Assembly (NCBI GenBank): GCA_937988745.1
Contig: CALKAR010000252.1
Coordinates: 7,008-71,007, forward strand
DNA length: 64,000 nt
Source: an uncultured Peptococcaceae bacterium
GTDB lineage: Bacteria > Bacillota > Limnochordia > Darwinibacteriales > Darwinibacteriaceae
Direction of reading: 5' to 3'
In this document: positions 25,581 through 34,515 of the stretch, piece after piece
How positions within the stretch are numbered: the first letter of the stretch is position 1
How the letters are laid out: each line of letters starts with the position of its first letter
Notes under the pieces: generated by a model
Databases searched by the model: none
What the model was told of the DNA's origin: nothing
What the model saw: the letters and a program-made list of their open reading frames with translations, nothing else
Program-made: the position numbers and the translations under genes

Positions 25581-26906
25581 ATGCTGAGTGTAGTTCTGAA
25601 GATATCAGCTCGCAATGTGTGGAGACAGAAGAAGCGCAGTTTTCTGCTAGCAGGAGCTATCGCGTTCAGCATGTTTGTGATCACGATAGTCAATGGGCTG
25701 ACTGGAGGCGTAGTGGAGAACATCCGTGTCAATTTTTCCCACGCTCTAGGTGGTCACATATTTATCTCTGGCAGCGAGTATCGTGATCAAGGGGTTGTGT
25801 ATTTGATTGCTGATGAACAAGCGCTTCTGGACAGCTTAGCACATTACGAAACATCAATTGAATCCATAACTAGGCGGTCGCAAGCCATGCCGAGTCTAAT
25901 CTTTGGATCGCGTCAGGCTCTGCAGCTGGTCTACGGAGTGGATTTTTCAGAAGAAGAGAAGTTACTGAACAGTCTAGTGGTGACCCAAGGTTCTCTAGAC
26001 AACATTACCGACGAGCAGACCATTATTCTGCCTCGTTCGGTAGCTGAACGCTTGGGAGTCGAAGCAGGCGAGACCATATTGATGCGCCTAGAAACTATCA
26101 CCGGTCAGAGGAACGTAGGTGAAGTCGTTGTTGCCGCCTTGATTGAAGATCAAGAGCGCTACGGAATCTCGGCGGCATATGTGAACCGCAGCTACCTAAA
26201 TTCTCTGCTCGGCTTGAGCCCAGAAGAGTATCAAGCTCTAAACATCTTTTTGACTAATATGGACGATGCCGATGAAGTGGGTAGAGGATTCAGAGCGGCT
26301 CTCGGAGTGCCTGAACCCGTTAGGCTTGCGGATGTACGAGAAATGGATGACGAAGAGGCTGTTAGGGAACTTTTTGGGATGGTAAGGATTGAAGAGATCG
26401 AACCTTGGGAAGGGATTAAGTATCAGGTAACCACCATCAATCAGATCATGGAACCAGTGGAAGCGGCGGTCAGCGTGCTGCGCACAATTGGTTTAGCGAT
26501 TTTCACGATCCTTTTGGTGATTACCGCAGTCGGGATCACCAATACTTTCCGTATGATTCTTATAGAACGCACTAAGGAAATCGGTACAATGCGGGCCTTC
26601 GGCATGCAGCGAGGCATGGTGCGGAATGTATTTTTAGTGGAGGCACTGCTTCTCAGTGCCGGTGGTGCGCTAGCGGGCTTAGTTCTCTATGGATTGACTT
26701 CTCTTATCTTAGGGCAAATCAGCTGGGATACAATGCCAGCAATGCAGTTTTTCCTCGATCAGGGCCGTATTACATTCGACACCACCTTTGGAGAAGTTGG
26801 GCTAAATACCTGCTTAATTTTGGCCATGAGTTTGCTTGCGGCCTATTTCCCTGCAAAGGCCGCTGCGAAACTCTCGCCTGTGAAGGCCATGGGCAGCAAT
26901 CTATAG
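25581..26906 (+). CDS. FtsX/MacB-type ABC permease 2 (LolC/E-like)
   Basis: A 441-aa permease with the same plan as its neighbour: helix at about 18-40, outer domain to about residue 285, then three helices, with LIERTKEIGTMRAFGMQRG. The two permeases would form the usual LolC-LolE heterodimer with the ATPase. The ATG at 25581 follows GAGG. A frame in a different phase at 25562 is a shadow. Its stop is 5 bases upstream of the LolA-like gene's ribosome site. Confidence 0.9.
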   Translation: MLSVVLKISARNVWRQKKRSFLLAGAIAFSMFVITIVNGLTGGVVENIRVNFSHALGGHIFISGSEYRDQGVVYLIADEQALLDSLAHYETSIESITRRSQAMPSLIFGSRQALQLVYGVDFSEEEKLLNSLVVTQGSLDNITDEQTIILPRSVAERLGVEAGETILMRLETITGQRNVGEVVVAALIEDQERYGISAAYVNRSYLNSLLGLSPEEYQALNIFLTNMDDADEVGRGFRAALGVPEPVRLADVREMDDEEAVRELFGMVRIEEIEPWEGIKYQVTTINQIMEPVEAAVSVLRTIGLAIFTILLVITAVGITNTFRMILIERTKEIGTMRAFGMQRGMVRNVFLVEALLLSAGGALAGLVLYGLTSLILGQISWDTMPAMQFFLDQGRITFDTTFGEVGLNTCLILAMSLLAAYFPAKAAAKLSPVKAMGSNL

Positions 26907-26917
26907 GAGGGTTGGTT

Positions 26918-27679
26918 ATGCAGAAGTATACGTTTATACTTGCATTGCTGATTATACTGGGCTGCTTTGCAGTCCCGGTGTTGGCAAAAGATTTAAGCTT
27001 AATTGAAGAAGTGCTGCAGAAGGTTGACGAGCAGTCATACTTTCCAGATACAGATGTAACTGCCGTTATGAGCATGATTATTGAGGATCCTGAGGAAGGT
27101 CTGGAAAAAATCGTCGTTCGCTATTTTCGGCGGGACGACGGAGAACGTTTTCTGCTCCTAATTGAGGAACCTCAAACGCAGAAGGGCCAGGGTTATCTGC
27201 TTGAAGGAGATAACTTGTGGTTCTATGATCCGTCCAGCCGCAAGTTTATGCACACTTCGCTAAAGGAAAGCTTCCAAGGCACAGATGCCCGGAATGCAGA
27301 CTTTAGCCAGCTGACTTATTCTTCTTCCTATAAAGTGGTGGACTATGAGGAAGGAAAGCTAGGTAATTTCCCTGTTTATATTGTCGACCTTGAGGCGGTC
27401 GACGATCGGGTTCCATATCCCTATGCTAAGCTGTGGATCACTAAGGAAGGGAATTTAGTATTAAGGACTCAGGAGTTCAGCTTGAACAAACGTCTCATGC
27501 GTTCTGGACTGTTTCCCAGCTATGCAAGGGTAGGGAATGGGGTGCTTCCCACTCAGATGATCTTCATTGACGAATTGGTGGAAGGTAAGAAAACCCAGAT
27601 TACTCTGTCGGAAATATCCACTGCTAAGCTTCCGGACAACGTATTCACCAGGGCCTTTTTAGAACGGGCGAGCCGCTAG
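26918..27679 (+). CDS. Outer membrane lipoprotein-sorting LolA-like protein (TP_0789 type)
   Basis: A 253-aa exported protein with an N-terminal hydrophobic signal (residues 1-21). The mature part is beta-rich: YFRRDDGERFLLLIEEPQ, GYLLEGDNLWFYDPSSRKFM and a KLWITKEGNLVLRTQEFSLN strand region, fitting the LolA_like/TP_0789 family. Either an ILGC lipobox or a signal-peptidase-I site (VLA-K) is possible. In diderms this protein carries lipoproteins across the periplasm to the outer membrane. AGGAGG sits seven bases before the ATG at 26918; a TTG at 26912 is less likely. Confidence 0.78.
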   Translation: MQKYTFILALLIILGCFAVPVLAKDLSLIEEVLQKVDEQSYFPDTDVTAVMSMIIEDPEEGLEKIVVRYFRRDDGERFLLLIEEPQTQKGQGYLLEGDNLWFYDPSSRKFMHTSLKESFQGTDARNADFSQLTYSSSYKVVDYEEGKLGNFPVYIVDLEAVDDRVPYPYAKLWITKEGNLVLRTQEFSLNKRLMRSGLFPSYARVGNGVLPTQMIFIDELVEGKKTQITLSEISTAKLPDNVFTRAFLERASR

Positions 27680-27689
27680 GAGGTTAAGC

Positions 27690-28967
27690 ATGAAACGGAT
27701 TTACCTATTATGTATATTGTTACTCGTGTTCAGTACCACGGCGGTGTCTGCGTTTGAACTTGACCTGGACGAGCTTTTTGGAGGAGATCTGCTGCAGGAT
27801 CTAGAGGAGAGTACTGAAGAATTGTCTCCGGCAGAACTGGTGCTGGTGGGGAAAGGAATTGAGGTAGGCGGCTCGTACAGTTTGGGAACCGAATTCAGCC
27901 GCATGAAGACTCCTGCTACTTTAAAAACGCCGTTCTTGCCTATCGAGGGCGAGATCACCGCTAATATCTTAGATGTTCGACTGACGGGTGATCTTTTTGG
28001 TGACCTTCGACCCGATCCTAAGTGGAGGGTCTTTTTGAAGACTAAGTACGCGGGTACGCTGAATCACAGTGCTGTAGACATGTCCTTTTCGACATCAGGT
28101 GCACCAGAGGTATCCGAGCGGAGCAGCTCTGATTCATTCGATTTATCACTGCATGAGTTTTTCTTAGATTACACGCTCTTGGATAGGGTTTACCTGCGCT
28201 TGGGTAAGCAGGTGATTGGCTGGGGCTACTTGTTTGATCCCTTAGGGCAAGTGAAATCTGATGGATTGAATATGGACAGTCCTGACACCAGCTCATATTT
28301 CAGCCAAGACAGCAGCAGTTTGTGGCAGGGAAGGCCGGGCGTCTTGGCGTTACGGTTAAGCTACCCGATCCAGAGCAACAATCTGTATCTTCATGTTGTC
28401 ATGGACGAAAGGGATGAAGATTATCAGGTAGTGGTTGTGCCCAAAGTCGATTATGTCCTCGGAAAAACCGATTTCAGCGCTGCACTTGCGTATAGAGGTG
28501 ACCGTCCGCTGCAGCTCATGGGGTCTTTCTCTACATCGGTTGGAGAAGTCAGCATCGTTGGCGAGTCTGTGATCACTCTAGGCCATGAGGAGGGCATTTC
28601 TCCTTGGCAGAGTCAAATCGGTGCTGTGTACAGTCACAGCGATGCTGATGGCTTGTTCAATTTCACTTCCGCAGTCTTCCATCGTTACAACGAAGACCAT
28701 TCGTTGGGCATTACTGTGGGGTGGAATGATATCCTGAAGTCCAAGTTCTCGGCGACAGGTACGTGGATAGGGACTCCATCGAAAGATTCTGGGATGCTCG
28801 CTCTCAGTCTTCAGCTGCCTAGCTTGGAGTTTATCAAACCAGAGTTTGGCGTGAACTATATCTACGGCAAACAGGAACTGGACTATTCTGATATCCCATT
28901 TCCCATCGAACTCGACGGAACTACACGGGTATACTTCGCTGTAACGTTGGGCAGCGGTTCATTCTAA
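27690..28967 (+). CDS. Secreted beta-barrel-like protein, putative outer membrane protein
   Basis: A 425-aa protein with a signal peptide (about 1-21, ending AVSA) and a short acidic helix region, then alternating hydrophobic/polar beta-strand pattern to the end. The segment YLRLGKQVIGWGYLFDP recalls porin-like DUF1302 proteins, and the chain ends VTLGSGSF with a terminal Phe, as in outer-membrane beta-barrels recognised by BamA. The last gene of the Lol-like operon, 10 bp after the LolA-like gene, followed by a terminator. I do not recognise a named family; barrel status is inference. Confidence 0.65.
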   Translation: MKRIYLLCILLLVFSTTAVSAFELDLDELFGGDLLQDLEESTEELSPAELVLVGKGIEVGGSYSLGTEFSRMKTPATLKTPFLPIEGEITANILDVRLTGDLFGDLRPDPKWRVFLKTKYAGTLNHSAVDMSFSTSGAPEVSERSSSDSFDLSLHEFFLDYTLLDRVYLRLGKQVIGWGYLFDPLGQVKSDGLNMDSPDTSSYFSQDSSSLWQGRPGVLALRLSYPIQSNNLYLHVVMDERDEDYQVVVVPKVDYVLGKTDFSAALAYRGDRPLQLMGSFSTSVGEVSIVGESVITLGHEEGISPWQSQIGAVYSHSDADGLFNFTSAVFHRYNEDHSLGITVGWNDILKSKFSATGTWIGTPSKDSGMLALSLQLPSLEFIKPEFGVNYIYGKQELDYSDIPFPIELDGTTRVYFAVTLGSGSF

Positions 28968-28976
28968 AGAGCAAAA

Positions 28977-29011
28977 ACGCCTGCAGATATGGTTAGAACG
29001 TCTGCAGGCGT
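28977..29011 (+). terminator. Bidirectional terminator between the Lol-like operon and cheX
   Basis: Perfect 11-bp arms ACGCCTGCAGA/TCTGCAGGCGT with a 13-base loop. On the minus strand it is followed by five T residues, serving the convergent cheX unit; on the plus strand the T content is lower. Confidence 0.82.
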
Positions 29012-29018
29012 TGATTAT

Positions 29019-29483
29019 TTATGATTGTTCGGTCAGCGATATGCTGATGTCAAAATTACCGATCATTGTCCCCAGTGAGAGCACAATTGCTTGGGGAGTA
29101 GCCATAGACAGTGAACGACCACTGCCGACAAGGATTTGGGGAGGCACAATATTACATCTGTAGTTCTGCTGTGAGAGGCGGGTCAGCGCATTGCCGCTGA
29201 TAATATTCGCCAGTTCACCCATGGCAGAAGTTACAAAAGCATCGAGCTCTTCCATCTCCATACCAGACATTATCTTGACCATTTCTAAGGCCATCTCTTT
29301 AGGGAAACTGTAGAGGAGCGATCCTGTTAGGTCGCCGGTCACTCCGATTACCACGTTTGCTTCACGAAAAGGAACTAGTTCTTCTGTTACCTGCAAGCCT
29401 GACCGGCTCGTTTCGAGATCCAGCATGATTCGAAACACATCTTGTGTTGCCAGATAAAAGGCATTTATGTATTCAGCTCTCAT
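29019..29483 (-). CDS. cheX: CheX-like CheY-P phosphatase
   Basis: A 154-aa protein of the CheC/CheX/FliY phosphatase family, which dephosphorylates CheY-P. The active-site pattern SAMGELANIISGNA (S/D-x3-E-x2-N) is complete. AAGGAGG precedes the ATG at 29483; an in-frame upstream Met is less likely. It overlaps the hemerythrin gene by 11 bases, so the two are probably coupled. No other chemotaxis core gene is present in the window. Confidence 0.85.
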   Translation of the reverse strand: MRAEYINAFYLATQDVFRIMLDLETSRSGLQVTEELVPFREANVVIGVTGDLTGSLLYSFPKEMALEMVKIMSGMEMEELDAFVTSAMGELANIISGNALTRLSQQNYRCNIVPPQILVGSGRSLSMATPQAIVLSLGTMIGNFDISISLTEQS

Positions 29484-29898
29484 GGCCGCCTCCTTGACTG
29501 CGCAGAAACTCCCCAATTTTTTGGTCTTCGCCGGCCACGTGCATGATCAGCCAGGTCATCAAGCGGCCGCCTAGTTCCTGCATCAGTTCTTGCGTGTATC
29601 CTTCCTGCGCTACACGATTCGCATAGCTTTGGATTACTCCACGAAACTGGGAGTGGATAGCTCGATGTCTTTCCAACTCAGGATACCCAATTTCTTCCTG
29701 GAAGCGTTCCTCATCGTTAAAGTGAATAACGACGTATTCCTGCATAAAGCCTAGAGTCTCTTTGACCTCCTCCACCTTTTCATCCCAAGGCTTGGGAGAC
29801 TGCACTACACTGATGAAGTTAGAAACCCTTTTAAATAATTCTTGATGTTGGGTGTCGATGAGGACCGCGCCCACCCGGTATTTTTCTTTCCACATCAT
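29473..29898 (-). CDS. Bacteriohemerythrin
   Basis: A 141-aa oxygen-binding diiron protein. The metal ligands are visible: His in IDTQHQELF, HFNDEERF with the HxxxE, HRAIH and HVAGED with the final His and Asp. Such proteins store or deliver O2 or sense it. AGGAGG lies eight bases before the ATG. It is fused by overlap to a CheX gene, which suggests a role in oxygen-dependent taxis; this is inference. Confidence 0.92.
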   Translation of the reverse strand: MMWKEKYRVGAVLIDTQHQELFKRVSNFISVVQSPKPWDEKVEEVKETLGFMQEYVVIHFNDEERFQEEIGYPELERHRAIHSQFRGVIQSYANRVAQEGYTQELMQELGGRLMTWLIMHVAGEDQKIGEFLRSQGGGHES

Positions 29899-29978
29899 GG
29901 TAATCGCCTCCTACATAGGAGTCACATTTCTCGCTTTCGAAGGGCTTTTCCTGCTGATAAAACCAATTTGATATGTGA

Positions 29979-29984
29979 TATAAT
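29979..29984 (+). promoter_or_regulatory. Candidate -10 box of the cyclophilin gene
   Basis: A perfect TATAAT lies 25 bp upstream of the GTG start. A CTGATA at 29954-29959 is a weak -35 with a long 19-base spacing. Confidence 0.5.
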
Positions 29985-30009
29985 GAACAAAAAACAGGGA
30001 GTTGATGTT

Positions 30010-30612
30010 GTGTTCAGTAAGCTGATCGTCTTTGGGGCAGTTCTTACATTAGTGCATGGCATGGGTCTCGGTCAGGTTTGGGCTGCTGAGAATCCTAATC
30101 CGATCGTCAACATCGATATGGGTGACCTGGGGGCAATTGAGATCGAGCTCTACCCCGATGTGGCACCAAATACCGTTCGCAACTTCATTTATCTTGTAAA
30201 GCAGGGCTTTTACGATGGACTGACCTTTCATCGGGTTATTCCTGGTTTCATGATCCAAGGAGGAGATCCAAAAGGAACTGGAACAGGTGGGCCGGGCTAC
30301 AGCATCAAGGGGGAATTCTCGCGCAATGGTTTCTTGAATGACCTCAAACATGAGCGGGGCGTGATCTCCATGGCAAGGACTAACGACCCTAATTCGGCCG
30401 GTTCTCAGTTTTTCATTATGGTAGATAGTGCTCCACATCTGGATGGCTCCTATGCTGCTTTTGGAAAGGTGATCAGCGGCATGGATGTGGTGGACAAGAT
30501 CGTTGCTGCTCCTCGAGGGTTTAGTGACCGACCGCTGCAGCCGCAGAAGATGGTAAAAGTGACAGTGGAGACCTTTGGAGTCGAATACCCAGAACCTGAG
30601 ATGATTAACTAA
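30010..30612 (+). CDS. ppiA: Secreted cyclophilin-type peptidyl-prolyl isomerase
   Basis: A 200-aa exported cyclophilin. Signal peptide about residues 1-24, cleaved at VWA-A. The core has FHRVIPGFMIQGGDP, the MARTNDPNSAGSQFFI catalytic segment and HLDGSYAAFGKVI. It catalyses proline isomerisation in exported proteins. I start it at the GTG at 30010 because AGGGAG is eight bases upstream; longer in-frame starts run through a TATAAT box. A strong terminator follows, with the chemoreceptor gene convergent. Confidence 0.92.
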   Translation: MFSKLIVFGAVLTLVHGMGLGQVWAAENPNPIVNIDMGDLGAIEIELYPDVAPNTVRNFIYLVKQGFYDGLTFHRVIPGFMIQGGDPKGTGTGGPGYSIKGEFSRNGFLNDLKHERGVISMARTNDPNSAGSQFFIMVDSAPHLDGSYAAFGKVISGMDVVDKIVAAPRGFSDRPLQPQKMVKVTVETFGVEYPEPEMIN

Positions 30613-30617
30613 AGGAG

Positions 30618-30658
30618 AAGCGGTTGTCTTCGCTGAGAAAGACAACCGCTTGTTTTTT
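30618..30658 (+). terminator. Rho-independent terminator of cyclophilin gene
   Basis: AAGCGGTTGTCTT/AAGACAACCGCTT (13-bp perfect stem), an 8-base loop and six T residues; it reaches the stop of the convergent chemoreceptor gene. Confidence 0.93.
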
Positions 30659-32576
30659 ACACATTGAATTTTGAAATTAGCTGAGCCATTTGCTCCGACA
30701 TTTGCGTGACAGCGTTTGCACTTTCGGCTAGGCTGTGCATGCTTTGTGCCTGCTGTTCAGCCGTTGCCAAGAGCTCGTGCATCCCCCGTTCTAAGGTTTG
30801 TGTTGCTTCAGCAACATTGAGGATTAGCGCTGTTGTCACATCAATTTGGGCAGCGATTTCCTCAAATTGCTTATCTAGCGCGGAGAAAGCGGCTGTTGTA
30901 TCGGAGATTTCTTCGTTACTCCTTGCGGCAGCGGCAGCTGCCTGTTCAGTGCCGTGGGTGAGCTCTTGAATGTTTTCTTGAATGCTGCCGGCGGAGTGCT
31001 GTGTCTGCTCGGCGAGCTGGCGAACTTCCTCGGCGACTACCGCAAAGCTGCGTCCGTTTTCACCTGCCCGTGCTGCTTCAATTGCAGCGTTGAGGGCGAG
31101 AAGGTTGGTTTGTTCCGCTACATCCGCAATGATCTCTACAACTTCTTTAATCTGACGAGCTCTATTCTCCAAGAGGGTCATGACTCGGCTCATCTCTTCA
31201 GCGGCCTCGACTGCTTCGGTCATCTCATTCTTTGTTTTTTCGAGCTCGGTTTTGCCATCGTGAGCTAAGCCGCGGACTTGGTCGCTGTTGGTCGCCATTT
31301 CTTGCGTTATCGAGCTGATCTGCTTTGTGCTCTCGGTTAGAATGGATAGAGCCTGTACGGTTTGGGTAATGGCCGCCGAGTTTTCCTGGCTTGTGGCAGA
31401 CAGCTGTTGGCTCGCAGTGCTTGATGATGCCACTACCTCTTCGATGGCAGCGATCATCTGTCTGAGACTCTGCCGCATCGAATCGAACGCATCGGCTAAC
31501 TGTCCTAGCTCATCACTGCGGTTCTGCTTGGTTTCTACCGTAAGGTCACCAGAAGCAATGAGATTAGCAGCTTGTGCGAGCTGAATTATTGGTCTAGTTA
31601 CCCCTCTGGCGCCAAAGTAGCTCAAAATGCCCACAATGACGGTAATACCTAACAGAATGAGCACTGCCTGTATCCATACAGCTCGGACCGATGCAAATGC
31701 AGCTGCTGAGTCGGTCTCTACAACTAAACCTAAGAGAGAGCTTCCAAAGGGTATTATCCTGATGCTTCCTAATACTCTCCGACCTTCGAAGTTGGTGTAC
31801 TCTTCGGACAGTACATTATCGCTTAGCTTGGCTGCTGTGACCAACTCTAGAACGGAGCCAGATATGGTTGAATTAATTTCTCGAGGTCCTGAAGAGCTCT
31901 CAATATGGCTGTAAAGCCGTCCTGTTTCATCCACTAAGTAAGCAGTGCGATCCACTTGTGCACTTTCACAGTCGAGCATGGCGTTAATCCGTTCTTGGCT
32001 GACTCCTAGGCCCAGAATACCGCTGACAATGGACTCATCAGCCATACTCGGGATGGGGTAGAGCACATAGGAAAAGTGCTGGTCATGCTCGGGTGAATAG
32101 ATCCATGGGGACCAACTGACTTCTCCAGAAGCAAAAGCATCAGTGATGAAATCATACACTCCCTCTGCCAGAGTCCCTTGTTCGCTGTAGATGACTTCAC
32201 CCTTGACTGCGACGATAATATCGTCGATTTCAAAGTCACTTTCGGTCTTCAAGCGGTCAAGGGCTTGCACGAGAGAAGTATGGGTATTGCGCCAGGTCAT
32301 CGAATCGGGGTCTGCTGATTCTAAAATCGGGACTGTCCAGAACATACCTCGGCGTTCATCCGTCGCGAACTGTCTTGCCGTGCCGACAGCCTGTTCTTGA
32401 AATGCGAGGAGGTTAGCGCTGATGGTTGTCACTGTTTCCTCACTGCCGCGAATAACTTCACTTCGTTTATGGTTCAGCAGCTGATGCATAAACAAAACAC
32501 TCAGAATACTAGCTGGTACGATCCCTACGATAATAAACAAAACTACTAGTTTAGTCTGCAGAGAGCGTTCTCGCAA
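30657..32576 (-). CDS. Methyl-accepting chemotaxis protein
   Basis: A 639-aa chemoreceptor. Membrane helix 1 near residues 10-30, a dCache-like sensor of about 240 residues, helix 2 near 280-305, HAMP (VTRPIIQLAQAANLIASGD), then the signalling hairpin with tip motif NAAIEAARAGENGRSFAVVA near 525. I choose TTG at 32576 because GGAGGG is six bases upstream; an in-frame TTG at 32612 would overlap oppF without a ribosome site. It is the last gene of the Opp-type operon, 28 bp after oppF. It may sense the transported sugar or peptide, perhaps through the solute-binding protein. Confidence 0.92.
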   Translation of the reverse strand: MRERSLQTKLVVLFIIVGIVPASILSVLFMHQLLNHKRSEVIRGSEETVTTISANLLAFQEQAVGTARQFATDERRGMFWTVPILESADPDSMTWRNTHTSLVQALDRLKTESDFEIDDIIVAVKGEVIYSEQGTLAEGVYDFITDAFASGEVSWSPWIYSPEHDQHFSYVLYPIPSMADESIVSGILGLGVSQERINAMLDCESAQVDRTAYLVDETGRLYSHIESSSGPREINSTISGSVLELVTAAKLSDNVLSEEYTNFEGRRVLGSIRIIPFGSSLLGLVVETDSAAAFASVRAVWIQAVLILLGITVIVGILSYFGARGVTRPIIQLAQAANLIASGDLTVETKQNRSDELGQLADAFDSMRQSLRQMIAAIEEVVASSSTASQQLSATSQENSAAITQTVQALSILTESTKQISSITQEMATNSDQVRGLAHDGKTELEKTKNEMTEAVEAAEEMSRVMTLLENRARQIKEVVEIIADVAEQTNLLALNAAIEAARAGENGRSFAVVAEEVRQLAEQTQHSAGSIQENIQELTHGTEQAAAAAARSNEEISDTTAAFSALDKQFEEIAAQIDVTTALILNVAEATQTLERGMHELLATAEQQAQSMHSLAESANAVTQMSEQMAQLISKFNV

Positions 32577-32604
32577 TGACTTCCCTCCGTTCTCAACACA
32601 GTGT

Positions 32605-33531
32605 CTATTCAAGACTCATCAGTACACTGTGGTTGGGACTGATTTGGGCTAGGCCACGACCGCGGTTTTGGGCATAAAACTCAGCAATTTCTTCGTCAAC
32701 TTGCTCTGGTACAAACTTTTCGCTGCGGTCCCAGCGTTCGCCGATATCGGGAACGGACCGGAAGAGCATGCGGGTATAAGGATGAACAGGATTATGATAG
32801 ACTTCTCTGGTTACGCCTTGTTCTACAAGCTTCCCGCGGTGCATGATCAGGGTATAATCGCTGATGTAGTATCCAAGAGCTAGGTCGTGAGTGATAAACA
32901 GAACTGACATGCCATTTTTCTTACAGATATCCACCAGCAGGTTGAGGACTCCCATTCGCGTAGATGCGTCGAGCATACTGATCAGCTCGTCAGCAACCAG
33001 TACTTCAACATCCAACAGGAGTGCTCGGGCAATCAGCAAGCGCTGTAGTTGACCACCACTCAGCTGATGGGGGAATTGCTGGAGAACTCGATCGGGATTC
33101 AGATTTACTGCCTGCAGAACTTCGCGAGTTCTAGCTTCGCGATCCTTTACTTCAGGCAAGAATACGTCGTAAACCATGTCAAAGGCCCTATCGACTCGGA
33201 AAAGCGGATTAAAAGACGAGAAAGGATCTTGGAAGACTCCCTGCACCCGGCGATAGTATTCTTTTCGTGCCGCCTTGCCGCGGATGGTAGTAACATCCTG
33301 CCCCTTATAGTACAGCTTGCCCGATGTGGGGCGGAGAAGCTTGAGAATCATGCGTCCGATGGTGGTCTTACCACTTCCGCTTTCTCCAATTAGTGACAAA
33401 ATAGTACCGGGATACATCTTAAATGACACGTTATCGACAGCTGTTGTCTGCTCCCGAAAGAAGACTCCGCTGCTGAACACTTTTGTCAAATTTTCTGCGG
33501 AGATGACGGGTTGAACTCTTGTATCAGCCAA
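32605..33531 (-). CDS. Opp/Dpp-type ABC ATPase (OppF-like)
   Basis: A 308-aa ATPase: Walker A GESGSGKTTIGRM near residue 52, signature LSGGQLQRLLIARAL near 165, Walker B VLVADELISMLDAS near 188, and the C-terminal oligopeptide-transporter tail region. The signature of the Walker B Glu is in DEL. The start is uncertain: TTG at 33531 (chosen) or GTG at 33540; both lie within or near the oppD stop. It pairs with OppD as the motor. Confidence 0.9.
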   Translation of the reverse strand: MADTRVQPVISAENLTKVFSSGVFFREQTTAVDNVSFKMYPGTILSLIGESGSGKTTIGRMILKLLRPTSGKLYYKGQDVTTIRGKAARKEYYRRVQGVFQDPFSSFNPLFRVDRAFDMVYDVFLPEVKDREARTREVLQAVNLNPDRVLQQFPHQLSGGQLQRLLIARALLLDVEVLVADELISMLDASTRMGVLNLLVDICKKNGMSVLFITHDLALGYYISDYTLIMHRGKLVEQGVTREVYHNPVHPYTRMLFRSVPDIGERWDRSEKFVPEQVDEEIAEFYAQNRGRGLAQISPNHSVLMSLE

Positions 33532-34513
33532 CGCTTTCACTTCCAATCTCGGTATAATGCCAGCAGGCAATGCTGTGCTCAGGATTGATGTTTTCTGTGA
33601 CGGGGGTCTGCTCACACTTGTCTGTCCTAAACGGGCATCTGAACCGGAAGCGGCAGCCAGGCCCAATATTGAGCAGTTCAGGCGGAGTGCCTTTAATGCC
33701 CTCTAGCTTCTGCTCACTGATCTGGACTCCTACTCTCGGCAGAGAATCGATCAGTGCTTTGGTGTATGGATGCCGTGGTCTGTGGACGATTTCATCAATT
33801 GGACCCATTTCGACAATGTGGCCGCCATACATGATCATAAGTCTGTCAGCAATTTGATATAGAATTGCAAGGTCATGAGTAATGAACATGGCAGAACCAA
33901 TGATTCCTTGGTCTCTCAGTTCTACCAAGAGGCTCGCTGCAAACCTTTGTGAACTTACGTCGAGCGCGGATGTAATTTCGTCGGCAATCACAAGTTCAGG
34001 GTTAAGGATCGTGGAAATCACCATGATAACCCGCTGTTTCATGCCGCCAGACAATTCGATAGGGTACTTGTCGAGTACTGCAGGATCAAGGTTTACAAAG
34101 CGCAGCCGTTCTTCGACCCTTTCGAAGAACTTCTTATCTGCGGGGATTCCGTGTTCCCGCACGATATCAGACACGAAGGTGCGGATTTTCTTAGTAGGGC
34201 TCAAAGCATCGAGAGCATACTGAGGGATAATTGATATATCCCGCAGACGTCTCTTTCGGAAGGCTTCCTTGCTCATGGCCATAATGTCTTGACCCAGAAA
34301 GATAGCCTTGCCATCTATGTGCTGCAGCGGGGGCTTGCGCAGCATGAGTGTATGCGCAAGGGTGCTTTTTCCGCAGCCCGACTCACCGGCTATACCTAAG
34401 ATTTCGCCTCGGCGTACCTGAAAAGAAACGCCATCAAGGGCCTTTACATCACCTTTGAGAATGCGGTAGTAGGCCCGCAGTTCTTGAACATCTAGAATTA
34501 CTTCTGCTGCCAT
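33524..34513 (-). CDS. Opp/Dpp-type ABC ATPase (OppD-like)
   Basis: A 329-aa ATPase with Walker A GESGCGKSTLAHT, signature LSGGMKQRVIM near residue 155, Walker B LVIADEITSALDVS near 180 and the C-terminal Fe-S/oligopeptide-type segment CRFRFRCPFRTDKC. That Cys-rich tail is characteristic of OppD/DppD. GGGAGATG precedes the ATG. It overlaps oppF by 8 bases. Confidence 0.92.
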   Translation of the reverse strand: MAAEVILDVQELRAYYRILKGDVKALDGVSFQVRRGEILGIAGESGCGKSTLAHTLMLRKPPLQHIDGKAIFLGQDIMAMSKEAFRKRRLRDISIIPQYALDALSPTKKIRTFVSDIVREHGIPADKKFFERVEERLRFVNLDPAVLDKYPIELSGGMKQRVIMVISTILNPELVIADEITSALDVSSQRFAASLLVELRDQGIIGSAMFITHDLAILYQIADRLMIMYGGHIVEMGPIDEIVHRPRHPYTKALIDSLPRVGVQISEQKLEGIKGTPPELLNIGPGCRFRFRCPFRTDKCEQTPVTENINPEHSIACWHYTEIGSESVG

Positions 34514-34515
34514 TC

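Noticed and set aside
32577..32612. Longer chemoreceptor start at 32612
   Set aside because: It would overlap oppF without a ribosome site, whereas GGAGGG stands six bases before the TTG at 32576.
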